Notes under the pieces: model-generated
The model's database searches: none
The model's input: only the letters and a program-made list of their open reading frames with translations
What the model was told of the DNA's origin: nothing
Shown here: in pieces, positions 16,717 through 26,778 of the stretch
How positions within the stretch are numbered: the stretch's first letter is position 1
Layout: each line of letters begins with the position of its first letter
Program-made: the position numbers and the translations under genes
Origin: Paenibacillus allorhizosphaerae
Lineage (GTDB): Bacteria; Bacillota; Bacilli; Paenibacillales; NBRC-103111
NCBI RefSeq assembly: GCF_910594985.1
Contig: NZ_CAJVCE010000027.1
Coordinates: forward strand, 22,491 to 86,490
Direction of reading: 5' to 3'
Length of the DNA: 64,000 nucleotides

Positions 16717-17619
16717 ATGAGAATGAACAACACGCTGCGTGTAAGGCGCTTTATGGTTTTCGGCCTGCTGCCCGCCATTGTCGTTTACGCTTTGTTCGTG
16801 TTCGTGCCTGTCATTTGGTCCGCCTATTACGGGTTCTTCGATTGGAAGGGCATCGGCGAGGCCAAATTTATCGGCCTCAAAAACTACGTTGAAATTCTTC
16901 ACGACCCGGTCTTCTGGCGGGCGCTGAAAAACAACATTATATTCGTGCTGGCTTCCGTTTTCGGGCAAGTGCCGCTTGCACTCGTGCTTGCCATCGTCCT
17001 TCATAAAAGCAATGCGCTTCAGCGGTTCCTGCGTTCCGCCATTTTTATGCCGATGGTTTTGTCGTCGGTCATTATCGGGATGATCTGGCAATATATATAC
17101 CACCCGCAAATCGGCATTCTTAACTTTTTGCTCGATAAATTGGGTCTAAGCAGTTGGAAGCTGCAATGGCTTTCCGACGCGAAAATCGCCATTTTCTCGA
17201 TGACGCCTCCGCTTATCTGGAGCTTCGTCGGGTTGTACTTGATTATTTTTATCTCCGCATTTCAAAATATTCCGGGGGATATTCACGATGCCGCACTTAT
17301 TGACGGAGCCAGCGGCGCACGCAAGCTGTTCTCCATTACGCTTCCGATGATTTGGAGCACGGTGCAGGTGGCGCTCATTCTTTGTATCTCCGGCAGTTTG
17401 AAATCGTTCGACCTGGTGTATGTGATGACGAAGGGCGGTCCGGCGCACTCTACCGAGCTTCTTGCGACCTATATGTATAATTCGACGTTTTCATCATACC
17501 GGTACGGGTTCGGGAGCGCGATCTCGACTTCGATCGTCCTGATCAGTCTGCTCATTATCGGTACAAGCCAATGGTTGACCAGCAGAAAACAAAAGCATGC
17601 GGAAGGGAGGGCACACTAA
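16717..17619 (+). CDS. ABC sugar transporter permease (MalF/UgpA type)
   Basis: This 300-residue integral membrane protein has about six membrane segments. The first is FMVFGLLPAIVVYALFVFVP. The cytoplasmic EAA-type loop (DAALIDGASGARKLFSITLP), which contacts the ATPase, lies near residue 200. ATG 16717 follows GGAAGTG; a TTG at 16699 is possible but has no ribosome site. It pairs with the permease at 17619, which overlaps its stop codon by one base, showing translational coupling. Confidence 0.92.
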   Translation: MRMNNTLRVRRFMVFGLLPAIVVYALFVFVPVIWSAYYGFFDWKGIGEAKFIGLKNYVEILHDPVFWRALKNNIIFVLASVFGQVPLALVLAIVLHKSNALQRFLRSAIFMPMVLSSVIIGMIWQYIYHPQIGILNFLLDKLGLSSWKLQWLSDAKIAIFSMTPPLIWSFVGLYLIIFISAFQNIPGDIHDAALIDGASGARKLFSITLPMIWSTVQVALILCISGSLKSFDLVYVMTKGGPAHSTELLATYMYNSTFSSYRYGFGSAISTSIVLISLLIIGTSQWLTSRKQKHAEGRAH

Positions 17620-18491
17620 TGAATACGACGGTTCCGGTGCAGACGTCTTCACATAAATTCGGTTTTTCGGTGAAAAAATGGAGACGAGGCATCTTTTGGA
17701 CGCTGATGGCCGTTTACGGTCTGATTACGTTATATCCATTATTGTGGCTGTTCATCAGCGCCTTCAAGTCGAATGCCGAATTCATTAACCGGCCCTTCAG
17801 TTTCCCGGAAGTATGGCAGGTGGACAATTTCGTCAAGGCGTGGAAAAGCTCCAAGATGGGCATAGCTTTTTTCAACTCCCTTATCGTATCCGTGGTTTCT
17901 TTGGCGATCACCTTGTTCATCTCGGCGCTCGCTTCCTTCGTGCTTGCCCGTTTCCGCTTTAAGATGAAAGGCTGGATCATGGGTTTCTTCGTCGTAGGGA
18001 TGCTGATCCCGATTCACAGCACGCTCGTTCCGTTATTTATATTAATGAAGCAAATGTCGCTGCTGAACACCTACTGGGCACTTATTCTACCTTACACGGC
18101 GTTTGCGCTGCCGACCGCGATTTTTGTGCTTACGGCTTATTTGTCCTCCATCCCTAAGGAGATCGAGGAAGCCGCATTCATCGACGGGACCGGACTTTGG
18201 GGTGTATTTCTGAGGGTCATGCTGCCGATCTCGCTGCCTGCGCTGTCGACGGTTACGATTTTGAGCTTCCTTCATTTCTGGAACGATTTCTCCTTCGCAC
18301 TTGTATTTATAAGCAAGTCCAGTCTTAAAACGCTGCCGCTGGCGATTGCAACGTTCGCGGACGGGTACCAGACGGATTACGGGTTAACGCTTGCTGCGAT
18401 GACGATCGCCGTCATTCCGACGATCATTGTCTACCTTTTGTTCCAGGAGCAAGTGATGAAAGGGATGACCGCCGGCGCGGTAAAAGGATAA
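17619..18491 (+). CDS. ABC sugar transporter permease (MalG/UgpE type)
   Basis: This 290-residue permease has about six membrane helices and the EAA loop EEAAFIDGTGLWGVFLRVML near residue 190. The start ATG lies within TAATG, overlapping the upstream permease stop by one base, with GGAAGGGAGG just ahead. It forms the heterodimeric channel with the preceding gene product. No ATPase gene follows, and none for carbohydrate import is in the window, so a shared multitask ATPase of the MsmX type elsewhere is the likely energiser (inference). Confidence 0.92.
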   Translation: MNTTVPVQTSSHKFGFSVKKWRRGIFWTLMAVYGLITLYPLLWLFISAFKSNAEFINRPFSFPEVWQVDNFVKAWKSSKMGIAFFNSLIVSVVSLAITLFISALASFVLARFRFKMKGWIMGFFVVGMLIPIHSTLVPLFILMKQMSLLNTYWALILPYTAFALPTAIFVLTAYLSSIPKEIEEAAFIDGTGLWGVFLRVMLPISLPALSTVTILSFLHFWNDFSFALVFISKSSLKTLPLAIATFADGYQTDYGLTLAAMTIAVIPTIIVYLLFQEQVMKGMTAGAVKG

Positions 18492-18543
18492 TACGGCCTG
18501 ATTCGATTCGGATCATATGAATGGCGCAGGGGATGGGACAACA

Positions 18544-20316
18544 ATGTGGAGATGGATCGCTTTTTCACTACAACGGAAGCTGTCAGTCATCATGCTGGTG
18601 TCGACCCTTGTGCCTTTATTGCTTTTGGGCGGTTTTGCGTATGCGGTCTCGTTCAAAACAACGGAGCAAAAAACACGGCAGTCGGGCATCGATACGATGC
18701 GGCAGATCCAGGGGACGCTGGAGTTTATTTTGCAGGACGTCGAGAACATGTCCGTGTTTTTGATCGGACAGCAGGACATTCAAAGCTATTTGTCCAGTCC
18801 CGTCGAAGATATGGACGTGCGCTCGCGGATTACGGGCTTTACGGCCAATTTGGTTACGTCCAAGCCTTATATTTCGAACATTACGATTTTTCCGGCGAAT
18901 GCGTTCGAGCCGTTGTCGACGATGACGATTTATGAATCGGAGCTGGAACAGCAAGTGAACATACGCGAGGTCAGCGCCAAACTATGGACGGGCGTGTACA
19001 CGATACGGAACTATGCGGGATATAAAAATGTGATTACTTTTATTCGCCCGCTGCGCGGCGTTGGAACGTACCGGAATTTGGGCTGGTTGTCGATCAGTTT
19101 GGACGAGTTGACGCTATCGCGTTACTTGTCCGAGCGGAATCCGGGCGCCGGATTAGGCAAGCTGTTGCTGCTGAACGATAAGGAGAGAATCATTTCCTCT
19201 ACGGAAAAACGCTGGCTTCGGGAGCCCGTCGAAGCGGCGCTGCCGGGGATTACCGGCGCTTTGGAGGGAAATCCGTACGGCTCCGGGACGTACGGACAAG
19301 GCGAGGACAAGCAGATGGTGCTGTATTACCGCGAGCCGCTCGTCGACTGGATGCTTTTAGGGACGATTCCTTACCGCGTATACAGCGAGCAGAACCGTTA
19401 CTTGATTATGCTGACAGCCGGGGCGGTGACGTTATCCATCCTCATCAGCGCCGGTCTTATTTTGTTTATCGTGCGGCAGGTGACGAATCCGCTTCGTCTG
19501 CTGACGAAACTGCTGACGCGAATCGACCCGAATGAACCTTTGCCGGTGTATCCGGTGGGCTCAAAAGATGAGATCGGCCGGCTTGCGGAGAGCTACAACT
19601 TGCTCGGCCAGCATATCGAGACGCTCAAGCGGCAGCTGATCCGCAACGAGACGCGCAAGAAGGAAGCCGATTTGCGTGCGCTGCAGGCGCAGATCAATCC
19701 GCATTTTTTGTACAATACGTTGTCCTCCATTCACTGGATCGCGCTCATGCGGGAGGAGAAGCGGATCGCCGATATGGTGGAGGCGCTTAGCGATTTTTTG
19801 CGGTTCAGCCTGAACAAAGGGAAAGATTTTTGCCCAGTCCATCAGGAGATTGCCCATATTAAAAACTACGCCCAAGTGCAGTCGATCCGGTTTCCGGACA
19901 AGTTCGACCTCGAGTTTGTCGTCAGTCCCGAGCTGCAGGATAAGCTTATGCTGAAGCTGCTGCTCCAGCCTTTGGTGGAAAACGCGATGATTCACGGGAT
20001 CCAGAAAAAAGAAGGAAGGGGGACGATTCATGTGTATGTAGAGAAGAACGGCGATCGGATGAACTTTCTCGTTCTTGACGACGGCGTAGGTATGCCGGAG
20101 GAACGGCTGCAGTCGATCCGGGCCAATCTGGAGTCGCCGGAAGAGCATGTATATCCCGGGAACAGCTACGGCTTGCGAAATGTGAATGAGCGGCTGCTGC
20201 TGCATTACGGACAGGATGCGCAGCTGCACATCGAAAGCCGACTGCACGCGGGCACGCGTGTGTCGTTCTCCATCCCGATCAGGGAGGCGCAGCATGAGAA
20301 TCATGATCGTCGATGA
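18544..20316 (+). CDS. YesM-type sensor histidine kinase
   Basis: This 590-residue membrane sensor has a first membrane helix near 14-36 and an extracytoplasmic sensor of about 250 residues. The second helix is near 285-308, followed by a HAMP linker (RQVTNPLRLLTKLL). The His_kinase module carries the phospho-acceptor in QAQINPHFLYNTLSSIHW (His387), and an HATPase_c domain ends with LDDGVGMPEE and NSYGLRNVNERL. ATG 18544 is preferred because GGGGATGGGA lies about 5 nt upstream; ATG 18517 is possible. It overlaps the response regulator gene by 23 bases and lies directly behind the ABC permeases, so it probably senses the transported sugar, perhaps through the binding protein. Confidence 0.9.
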   Translation: MWRWIAFSLQRKLSVIMLVSTLVPLLLLGGFAYAVSFKTTEQKTRQSGIDTMRQIQGTLEFILQDVENMSVFLIGQQDIQSYLSSPVEDMDVRSRITGFTANLVTSKPYISNITIFPANAFEPLSTMTIYESELEQQVNIREVSAKLWTGVYTIRNYAGYKNVITFIRPLRGVGTYRNLGWLSISLDELTLSRYLSERNPGAGLGKLLLLNDKERIISSTEKRWLREPVEAALPGITGALEGNPYGSGTYGQGEDKQMVLYYREPLVDWMLLGTIPYRVYSEQNRYLIMLTAGAVTLSILISAGLILFIVRQVTNPLRLLTKLLTRIDPNEPLPVYPVGSKDEIGRLAESYNLLGQHIETLKRQLIRNETRKKEADLRALQAQINPHFLYNTLSSIHWIALMREEKRIADMVEALSDFLRFSLNKGKDFCPVHQEIAHIKNYAQVQSIRFPDKFDLEFVVSPELQDKLMLKLLLQPLVENAMIHGIQKKEGRGTIHVYVEKNGDRMNFLVLDDGVGMPEERLQSIRANLESPEEHVYPGNSYGLRNVNERLLLHYGQDAQLHIESRLHAGTRVSFSIPIREAQHENHDRR

Positions 20317-21874
20317 CGAAGTCATTATTCGAACCGGCCTCGCCCAAGTTATCCAATGGGAGGCGCTTGGCTTCGAGCTGCTTGAACCAGCCGCTTCGGC
20401 GGAGGAAGCGCTGGGGCGCATGCCGAGGGAGCGGCCGAATATTGTTCTGACCGACATCCGGATGACCGGGAAGACCGGGCTGCAGCTTGCGGAAGAAGCG
20501 AAACGGATCGTGCCGGAAGCGGAAGTTATTATTTTATCGGGTTACGATGACTTTGAATATATGCAACAGGCGATTCGCCAAGATGTGAGCGATTATTTGC
20601 TGAAAACGAGCCGGCCGGAAGAAATTATCAAGACGGTGCTGCGGGCGAAGCGGCGCATTGAGGAGCGGTGGGCGGTACATAGCCGGGATCTGTTCAAGAA
20701 CAAGGAAGCGCGGAATCGGCTGTTCGAGCGATGGGTCATCGCGGGAGATATGGCTGGGATGGACCAAGAGCTGCAGGCGGGTCTTTTATCCCGCTTACTC
20801 GCGGACCGCGAAAATGGGGAAGACGGACTGTTGCAAATTGTGCTGGTCGCAGCCGAAGGTTGGGACGACGCGCCGGCCTCCGAATCGCTGCTGCTCTTCG
20901 CCGTGGAAAACATGCTCGGCGATTTGCTCGTGTATTGCGAGACGCTCGTTCAGGACAAGCGGATCGTTGCCGCCATTCGCTGCAAAAGCGGGATCGGATG
21001 CGATTCTCATCATTTTCGCGCGGTGATGGACAAAATCGAACGAATGCTGAAGTGCAGCCTGTTTGTTGCGGCCGGCATGCCTGTGGAAAAGCCGGAGCAG
21101 CTGCCCGAATCTTATGCCGCGGCGGATTATGCGTTCGGCTATCGGGCATTGCTGAAGGAAAAAATGGTCGAGTACACGGCGGTCCGGCAGCGCATAGGCG
21201 GCAAAACGGTGTGCACGCATGAGGAGGAGCTGGAGCTGTCCTCCATCCTGCTCGACAATGACGCCATCGCTTTGAAAGAATGGGTCGGCCGATACATTCA
21301 GTCGCAGCTTGACGATCCGCAGATGACGCTGGAATCGCTGGAAGCGTCCGTTCGATCGGTGGCCGTATCGGCCCATCGGTGGTTGGAGCGGGTCATGTCC
21401 GCGACCGGACGCGGCGGAGCGCTGGAAGCGAAACCGACCCATCTGCAGCTGGGTCGGGGGATGGCGCCGCGGGATGCGCTGTTTCCGCATTTGTACTCGG
21501 TGATGACACTGTACCACCACCGCTACGCCGACGGGAAGACGACGCATGCCCAAAAAGCGATGGCCTATATCGAGGAGCATTTGGGCGGCGATGTCGGGCT
21601 GGCGCAGGTGGCGAAGCACGTGCATCTGCACCCGAGCCATCTGAGCGAAGTGTTTAAGAAGGAAACCGGCATGACGTTCGGCGACTATGTAACGAAACAG
21701 CGGATGCGCCGCGCGATGGAAATTTTGTCGGTGTCCCCTGCAAAGGTCAGCGAAGTGGCGGCGGAGGTCGGTTACGAGGACGTCAAATATTTCGGGCAAA
21801 TTTTTAAAAAATATACGGGCAAAACCCCGAGCGAATATCGGGATAAGGCAGGTTCGCCGACGAACGGGGAATAG
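20294..21874 (+). CDS. YesN-type response regulator (REC + AraC HTH)
   Basis: This 526-residue regulator has a receiver domain at 1-120 with acidic pocket D7/D8, phospho-acceptor D54 in VLTDIRMTG and Lys in LLKTSRPEE. A long central region (about 130-410) precedes a C-terminal AraC-type HTH pair (VGLAQVAKHVHLHPSHLSEV and VAAEVGYEDVKYFGQIFKK). ATG 20294 follows GGGAGG inside the kinase gene, so the two are translationally coupled. It likely activates the preceding ABC genes and the following GH2 gene. Confidence 0.91.
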   Translation: MRIMIVDDEVIIRTGLAQVIQWEALGFELLEPAASAEEALGRMPRERPNIVLTDIRMTGKTGLQLAEEAKRIVPEAEVIILSGYDDFEYMQQAIRQDVSDYLLKTSRPEEIIKTVLRAKRRIEERWAVHSRDLFKNKEARNRLFERWVIAGDMAGMDQELQAGLLSRLLADRENGEDGLLQIVLVAAEGWDDAPASESLLLFAVENMLGDLLVYCETLVQDKRIVAAIRCKSGIGCDSHHFRAVMDKIERMLKCSLFVAAGMPVEKPEQLPESYAAADYAFGYRALLKEKMVEYTAVRQRIGGKTVCTHEEELELSSILLDNDAIALKEWVGRYIQSQLDDPQMTLESLEASVRSVAVSAHRWLERVMSATGRGGALEAKPTHLQLGRGMAPRDALFPHLYSVMTLYHHRYADGKTTHAQKAMAYIEEHLGGDVGLAQVAKHVHLHPSHLSEVFKKETGMTFGDYVTKQRMRRAMEILSVSPAKVSEVAAEVGYEDVKYFGQIFKKYTGKTPSEYRDKAGSPTNGE

Positions 21875-21916
21875 TCGGCAGGCGCAGGTCATTTCGTGAT
21901 AAGGGAGAGGGTACGC

Positions 21917-24427
21917 ATGGAACTGAAAAGCGTATGGAGAATTCAACATTTTGACGTCGGGCAAGCTAGACCGCTCGAAGTTGCTTCACCGGGGCTCGAC
22001 GACCGTTTCTGGATTACCGCCAGAGTGCCTGGGGATGTGCATTCGGCACTGATCGAAAGGAATATTATCGAGAATCCGTATTTCGGGCATAACGATGCGA
22101 AAAGCCGCTGGATCGAGCAAAAGGAATGGTGGTACCGCACCCAATTCGATTATGCGAAGGAAGAAGGCGGCGAAGAGAAGCATGAGCTGACCTTCGAAGG
22201 ATTGGACACATTCGCTACGGTATACGTAAACGGACTGGAGATCGGAACGACCGACAATATGCTGATGGCACATACGTTCGACGTTTCACGCGTGCTCGTG
22301 AATGGGAGAAACACGATTGCCGTCAAGTTCGACCCGCTCTATTTGCATAATCGGGATAAGCAGCAGTTTCAATGGTCTTCCTATACGAAAGAGCGGCCCT
22401 GGCTCCGCAAGGCGGCCATGAATTTCGGTTGGGACTGGGGGCCGCGGATGGTGACCGTCGGCATCTGGGGCAAAGTCTGTATCGAGCGCAAACGTTGGGC
22501 AAGGCTTAACAGCGTGTTCGCCCGAACGGTTCAAGCCAGCGAGAACAACGCCATCGTCCGGGTGGACTTCGACGTAACGGCTTATCGCCGCGATCACAGC
22601 CGCGAATGCGAGATTCGGCTGCGGGACGCCGAAGGGAAGACCGTCGCTTCCTCCAAGGTACCTGTACCCGGAACGAAGGGAATCGTCGACCTTGCCGTCG
22701 AACAGCCGCAGCTTTGGTGGACGCATGACCTCGGTACGCCTTATTTGTACGAGCTCGAAGTCGCGCTGCTGTCGAACGGGGAGACGGTCGACGAATACCG
22801 GACCGCGCTCGGCATTCGCACCATCGAACTGAAGCTGAAGGATGAACAAGGCCGCAACGCCTTCGTGTTCCTGCTCAACGGCGTCAAGCTGTTCGCCAAA
22901 GGCGCGAACTGGATTCCGGCGGACCACTTCATCGGCGCGATCCCGGATGAACGTTACCGCGATCTGATTTCGCTTTCGGTGGACGGCAACATGAATATGC
23001 TCCGCGTATGGGCCGGGGGCATTTACGAGAAAGACGTGTTTTACGACGAATGCGACCGCCGCGGCGTGCTCGTATGGCAGGATTTCGCTTTTGCCAACGC
23101 GTTGTTCCCGGATTTCAACCGCAATTTCATGGACAACGTGCGCAAGGAAGTCGAGTACGCGGTGAAACGGCTGCGCAATCGCACTTCGCTGGCCATCTGG
23201 TGCGGCAACAACGAAATCGATTGGCTGTACGACATGAAGACGTCCGGCGGCGATTTGACTTGCCCATTCTATGGCGAGCGCATATATCACGAGCTGATTC
23301 CGGATGTGCTCGAAGAGCTGGACAACAGCCGCGCGTACTGGCCTTCTTCGCCTTTCGGCGGCAATGACGCCAACGATCCGGACGAAGGCGACCGCCACAA
23401 CTGGCAAGTATGGCACGGCTCCGTCTATCCGCGCAAAAGCGGCGAGGCGCCGCTGCTCGATTACAGCATTCAAGGCGTGACGTTCAAAAACTACAAGAAA
23501 GACTTCACCCTCTTCAGCAGCGAATTCGGGATGCACGCTTCGGCAAACCGCTACACGCTGGAGAAAAATATACCCGAAGGCCAGTTCTACTGGGGCAGCG
23601 TCGAGATGGCGTACCGCAACAAGGATACGAACCATCAGAAAGGCATCTTGCTGATGGAAGGCTATACCGGGATTCCGGGCAACATCGAGGAATATATGAA
23701 TTTCTCGATGCTGACGCAGGCGGAAGGACTCAAGTACGGCATCGAGCATTACCGCCGCAACAAGCACCGCACGAGCGGATCGCTCATATGGCAGCTCAAC
23801 GACAGCTGGCCGGGCACGAGCTGGTCGCTTATCGATTACGAGCTGCTGCCGAAAGCTTCCTTCTACTATGCGAAAAAGTTTTACGACCCGATGCTGCTGT
23901 CGCTCGACCACGAACCGGGACAAGATCTGCAGGTGTGGGTCGTCAGCGACCGGTTGGAAGCTTGCAAAGGAAAAGTGACGCTCTCCGTCTATGACTTTGG
24001 CGGAGCGCTGGTATCGACTCATTCCTTCGACGCCTCCGTTCCCGTCAATCAGGCGGTACGGATCGGCAGCTTGACCGAAGCGGAGGCGCTGAACGACCAT
24101 GCGCCCGAGGAGGTCGTCGTGAAGCTGACGGCTGAAGGCTTTGCGGCGCCGGCGAACGTATTTTACCTCCGCGATCCGAAAGATTTGCGGATGCCCGCGG
24201 CCGATCTCCGCATGGAGGCCAGCGAAGCGGAGCAGACTGTTACCGTGACTGCAGGCCGAACGATCGCCAGAATGGTGAAGATCGACTTGCCGCAGGGCAA
24301 CATCCGCTTTAGCGACAATTACTTCGATCTGCTGCCGGGCGAGCAGGCGACGGTTCGGATCAGTCACCCGGATGGAACGAAGGTGCCGTTCGAAGGGCTG
24401 CGCGTCAGCGCTCTGAACTCGAACTGA
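21917..24427 (+). CDS. GH2 beta-mannosidase-like glycosidase
   Basis: This 836-residue GH2 enzyme has an N-terminal jelly-roll domain (RVPGDVHSALIERNIIENPY is typical of beta-mannosidases) and an immunoglobulin-like domain near 200-310. The TIM barrel has acid/base Glu433 in WCGNNEIDW and nucleophile Glu536 in LFSSEFGMHA. C-terminal beta domains follow. It lacks a signal peptide, so it would hydrolyse imported oligosaccharides in the cytoplasm. ATG 21917 with GGGAGAG upstream is the start. It closes the transporter/two-component cluster and is followed by a terminator. Beta-mannosidase activity is inferred from the N-terminal signature. Confidence 0.88.
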   Translation: MELKSVWRIQHFDVGQARPLEVASPGLDDRFWITARVPGDVHSALIERNIIENPYFGHNDAKSRWIEQKEWWYRTQFDYAKEEGGEEKHELTFEGLDTFATVYVNGLEIGTTDNMLMAHTFDVSRVLVNGRNTIAVKFDPLYLHNRDKQQFQWSSYTKERPWLRKAAMNFGWDWGPRMVTVGIWGKVCIERKRWARLNSVFARTVQASENNAIVRVDFDVTAYRRDHSRECEIRLRDAEGKTVASSKVPVPGTKGIVDLAVEQPQLWWTHDLGTPYLYELEVALLSNGETVDEYRTALGIRTIELKLKDEQGRNAFVFLLNGVKLFAKGANWIPADHFIGAIPDERYRDLISLSVDGNMNMLRVWAGGIYEKDVFYDECDRRGVLVWQDFAFANALFPDFNRNFMDNVRKEVEYAVKRLRNRTSLAIWCGNNEIDWLYDMKTSGGDLTCPFYGERIYHELIPDVLEELDNSRAYWPSSPFGGNDANDPDEGDRHNWQVWHGSVYPRKSGEAPLLDYSIQGVTFKNYKKDFTLFSSEFGMHASANRYTLEKNIPEGQFYWGSVEMAYRNKDTNHQKGILLMEGYTGIPGNIEEYMNFSMLTQAEGLKYGIEHYRRNKHRTSGSLIWQLNDSWPGTSWSLIDYELLPKASFYYAKKFYDPMLLSLDHEPGQDLQVWVVSDRLEACKGKVTLSVYDFGGALVSTHSFDASVPVNQAVRIGSLTEAEALNDHAPEEVVVKLTAEGFAAPANVFYLRDPKDLRMPAADLRMEASEAEQTVTVTAGRTIARMVKIDLPQGNIRFSDNYFDLLPGEQATVRISHPDGTKVPFEGLRVSALNSN

Positions 24428-24445
24428 CAATAGCAGCAGGAAATG

Positions 24446-24487
24446 AAATAAGAGCAGGTGCGCTTATCCAAGCGACTGCTCTTATTT
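24446..24487. terminator. Bidirectional terminator between convergent genes
   Basis: AAATAAGAGCAG pairs with CTGCTCTTATTT around an inner loop that itself can fold (GCGCTT/AAGCGA). It has an A-run on one side and TTATTT on the other, serving both the GH2 gene and the reverse-strand STAND gene. Confidence 0.8.
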
Positions 24488-24524
24488 ATTTTGGAATACG
24501 GTTCCTATCCGACCCCTTAACGTT

Positions 24525-26585
24525 TTACTTGCGCGACTGCTCTAGCGCTTGAATCGCCCTATCTATCGTTTCGCTTAAATGACGGTAATAGGTGGCTCGG
24601 CTAACAAACAGTCTGGAGGCGGCGGCATCCGAGCTAAGAGAAGGATGGCTTCGCAGGAGGCGGAGTATGCTTTGGTTCCTTGCACTCAGCGGCGGAGGCG
24701 GCGGGTCCGCATTCAGCAGTCTCATGAACAGCCGCTGCGTCTCGTGACCGCTCAAAAGTAACCGGCGCGCCAAAGCAGTCTGCCCCAGCGCAGCCGGATC
24801 GTCGAGAACTGCGAGCGCAGCCCTGATGTCATCCGGATTCATTTGCTCGACTGGCGGATGATTCGCGATCGCGCTGTGAATGAACGAAGTAACCCATTGC
24901 CCGAAGTCCCGTGTACGCAAATCCAGCTCCAGGACGGTGCCTCCGTGGGCAGGATGGCCTGGAGGGAGAAGGTGCAGCGGCCGCGTCTGAAATCCTAACA
25001 TTTGTAATCTCGTCATCAATTCGTCCGATTTGGTCGTTAGCGTGAAGCGTATGCCCCTGCTAATAATTCGCGAAAAACCGTCTGTAAACATCAGTTCGAA
25101 TAACTGTTGGGGTATATATTTTGCATCGCTGCCGGCGACGCCGCCCAAAAAGTGGTAATATGTATCCGCTTCTTCATGACGCAGCCGGGACATGCGCTGC
25201 GCTTCGGAAGGAAAACAGGCTTCCGGCACTCTCGGAATATAGGTTTGCAAAAATGTAAACGTATCGCGGTAGAGCAGCAGACCGGCATGGAACATGACTG
25301 GAATACCCTGGTCCGAGCGGAACACTCGGACGCTTTCGGGGAAATGCTGCGTCAAGTTGTCGAGCAGCTCATGCGCTTTTGCCTCCGATTCCAACGACAA
25401 GGCTAGCTGCGGCCTCTCTTCTACCAAAAGCCGGTGTAAGTGGGGAAGATCTCCTTCGCGAAACTGATCGAAAGCGGACGGAGCCGTTTTTCTGTAAAAA
25501 AAACCTTGGGGCAAGGCGTCCCTGCAGATGGAGAGCAGCGTCGCGGCAATTCCGTTTTTTTCATGCGGCTTGGCGGCTCTCAGCGCGATGCAGGCATCGT
25601 CGACAATACGGCGGCGCAAGGATTGAAATCGTGCCGTTTCACGGTTTCGGAAGTCCTCCAGCAAATGCTCGCGAGCGACATCATGCAGTGCAAAGCCGCC
25701 CATGGCCGGCCGGATAAACGAGAGCCGGCTCAGTTGATGGAGCTGATTGACATTCAGCGGGGATGAGAGCAGACGGTTTAAAGATTCCTGATTCGCATGC
25801 GGCAAAATGCATAACAGGTCTAATATTTCATGAAAGTCGGGAGAGACGACTTCCCGCAGCAGCTGCGCGCTGACCAAGCGTGAAACCGGCCACGATGCGC
25901 TCTTGATCTCCCGTTCCTCCCGATGTACAGTGTCTGCGGCGAGTGCCATGGCGAGCGGATGACCGTGCGTATCCTGTATGAGCGTTTCGATTGCGTCCGA
26001 ATCATCCAAACCAAGATTCCCGTAATAGGTCCGCACGTCGGCATAAGATAGCGGTTCCAAAGGCATCATTCGCAATCGGCCGCGCCAGGCCAGGTCGTTT
26101 TGCCATTCCGACGAAAGCTGCTGCCTCCCGGCGAGCACAACGAGCACTTCCCGAGCCGGAAGCTCGGGGAGAAACATTTCCCGCAGCCAGCCTTCAATCA
26201 GGTGCAAGGAGTCATAGTTATCGATACAGAGCACCGTCCGATGACCGGCGACGGTTTCCAGTATGTCGGTCATCGGCGCTTGGAAGGGGGCTGCCGTCCC
26301 GGCCGTCTGTTTGATCAGGGAATGAATGGCTTCAAGGAATCCGGCGGGGGAGTCGTTGCAAATACGGCTGTCCAGCCACAGGCAAAGCGCTTTCGCCCGT
26401 TGCGCCATGTCCAGAAATTTCAGCAGCAGGGCGGACTTGCCGATTCCCCCCATGCCCGAGACGAACACAACTTCCGTCGCCGCATGCGCCGCACTCAACC
26501 ACTCGTCCACGTATGCAATTTCCGCTTGCCTGCCAACGAAGAGACGTCTTCTCTCCATGAGGATGGCTTCTTTCAAATTTTCCAA
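24525..26585 (-). CDS. STAND-type NTPase with C-terminal helix-turn-helix (putative signal-gated regulator)
   Basis: The product is a 686-residue soluble protein. The N-terminal NTPase domain starts RRRLFVGRQAEIAYVDEWL and has Walker A GMGGIGKSALL and Walker-B-like VLCIDNYDSL. A winged-helix/linker region follows (LLCILPHANQESLNRLLSSP), then a long alpha/beta middle part. The C-terminal HTH-like segment is HPSLSSDAAASRLFVSRATY. This resembles the MalT/NACHT class, in which ligand binding releases an ATP-driven multimeric activator. The frame is open to 26699, but the start is TTG 26585, because GGAGGGAG lies 7 nt upstream. It is divergent from a 40-residue ORF; three TTGAGAC repeats lie between them. 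The ligand is unknown. Confidence 0.78.
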   Translation of the reverse strand: MENLKEAILMERRRLFVGRQAEIAYVDEWLSAAHAATEVVFVSGMGGIGKSALLLKFLDMAQRAKALCLWLDSRICNDSPAGFLEAIHSLIKQTAGTAAPFQAPMTDILETVAGHRTVLCIDNYDSLHLIEGWLREMFLPELPAREVLVVLAGRQQLSSEWQNDLAWRGRLRMMPLEPLSYADVRTYYGNLGLDDSDAIETLIQDTHGHPLAMALAADTVHREEREIKSASWPVSRLVSAQLLREVVSPDFHEILDLLCILPHANQESLNRLLSSPLNVNQLHQLSRLSFIRPAMGGFALHDVAREHLLEDFRNRETARFQSLRRRIVDDACIALRAAKPHEKNGIAATLLSICRDALPQGFFYRKTAPSAFDQFREGDLPHLHRLLVEERPQLALSLESEAKAHELLDNLTQHFPESVRVFRSDQGIPVMFHAGLLLYRDTFTFLQTYIPRVPEACFPSEAQRMSRLRHEEADTYYHFLGGVAGSDAKYIPQQLFELMFTDGFSRIISRGIRFTLTTKSDELMTRLQMLGFQTRPLHLLPPGHPAHGGTVLELDLRTRDFGQWVTSFIHSAIANHPPVEQMNPDDIRAALAVLDDPAALGQTALARRLLLSGHETQRLFMRLLNADPPPPPLSARNQSILRLLRSHPSLSSDAAASRLFVSRATYYRHLSETIDRAIQALEQSRK

Positions 26586-26657
26586 AACGACTCCCTCCAA
26601 TGGTGAGCGATTAATGACAAGAAATTCGACAGTAAATATTGGGATTCCTTTCAGCTT

Positions 26658-26707
26658 TTGAGACATTTGCCGCATTTGCGAGAAAATATTGAGACGCAAG
26701 TTGAGAC
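26658..26707 (+). promoter_or_regulatory. Three direct TTGAGAC boxes
   Basis: TTGAGAC occurs at 26658-26664, 26689-26695 and 26701-26707, all in the same orientation. The first and third continue as TTGAGACAT. The third box sits about where a -35 would be for the TATAAT at 26730-26735. They are candidate binding sites for the divergent STAND-HTH protein. Confidence 0.5.
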
Positions 26708-26729
26708 ATGCGGTTACGGTCGCGTGGTT

Positions 26730-26735
26730 TATAAT
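26730..26735 (+). promoter_or_regulatory. -10 element of the 40-residue ORF
   Basis: A perfect TATAAT with no TTGACA-like hexamer at 16-18 bases, giving a start near 26742 and a leader of about 37 nt. The nearest upstream box TTGAGAC is centred near -38, consistent with an activated promoter. Confidence 0.5.
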
Positions 26736-26778
26736 ACAATAGACCTATATTTCTTCCTTATTCAAAGGAGACGAGAGT

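Noticed and set aside
20795..21964. 389-residue reverse-strand frame
   Set aside because: Antisense to the response regulator; no domain signature.
22286..24430. 714-residue reverse-strand frame under the GH2 gene
   Set aside because: It is fully antisense to a gene with clear catalytic motifs. Its composition (Arg/Val/His-rich, no domains) is what GC-rich codon third positions give.
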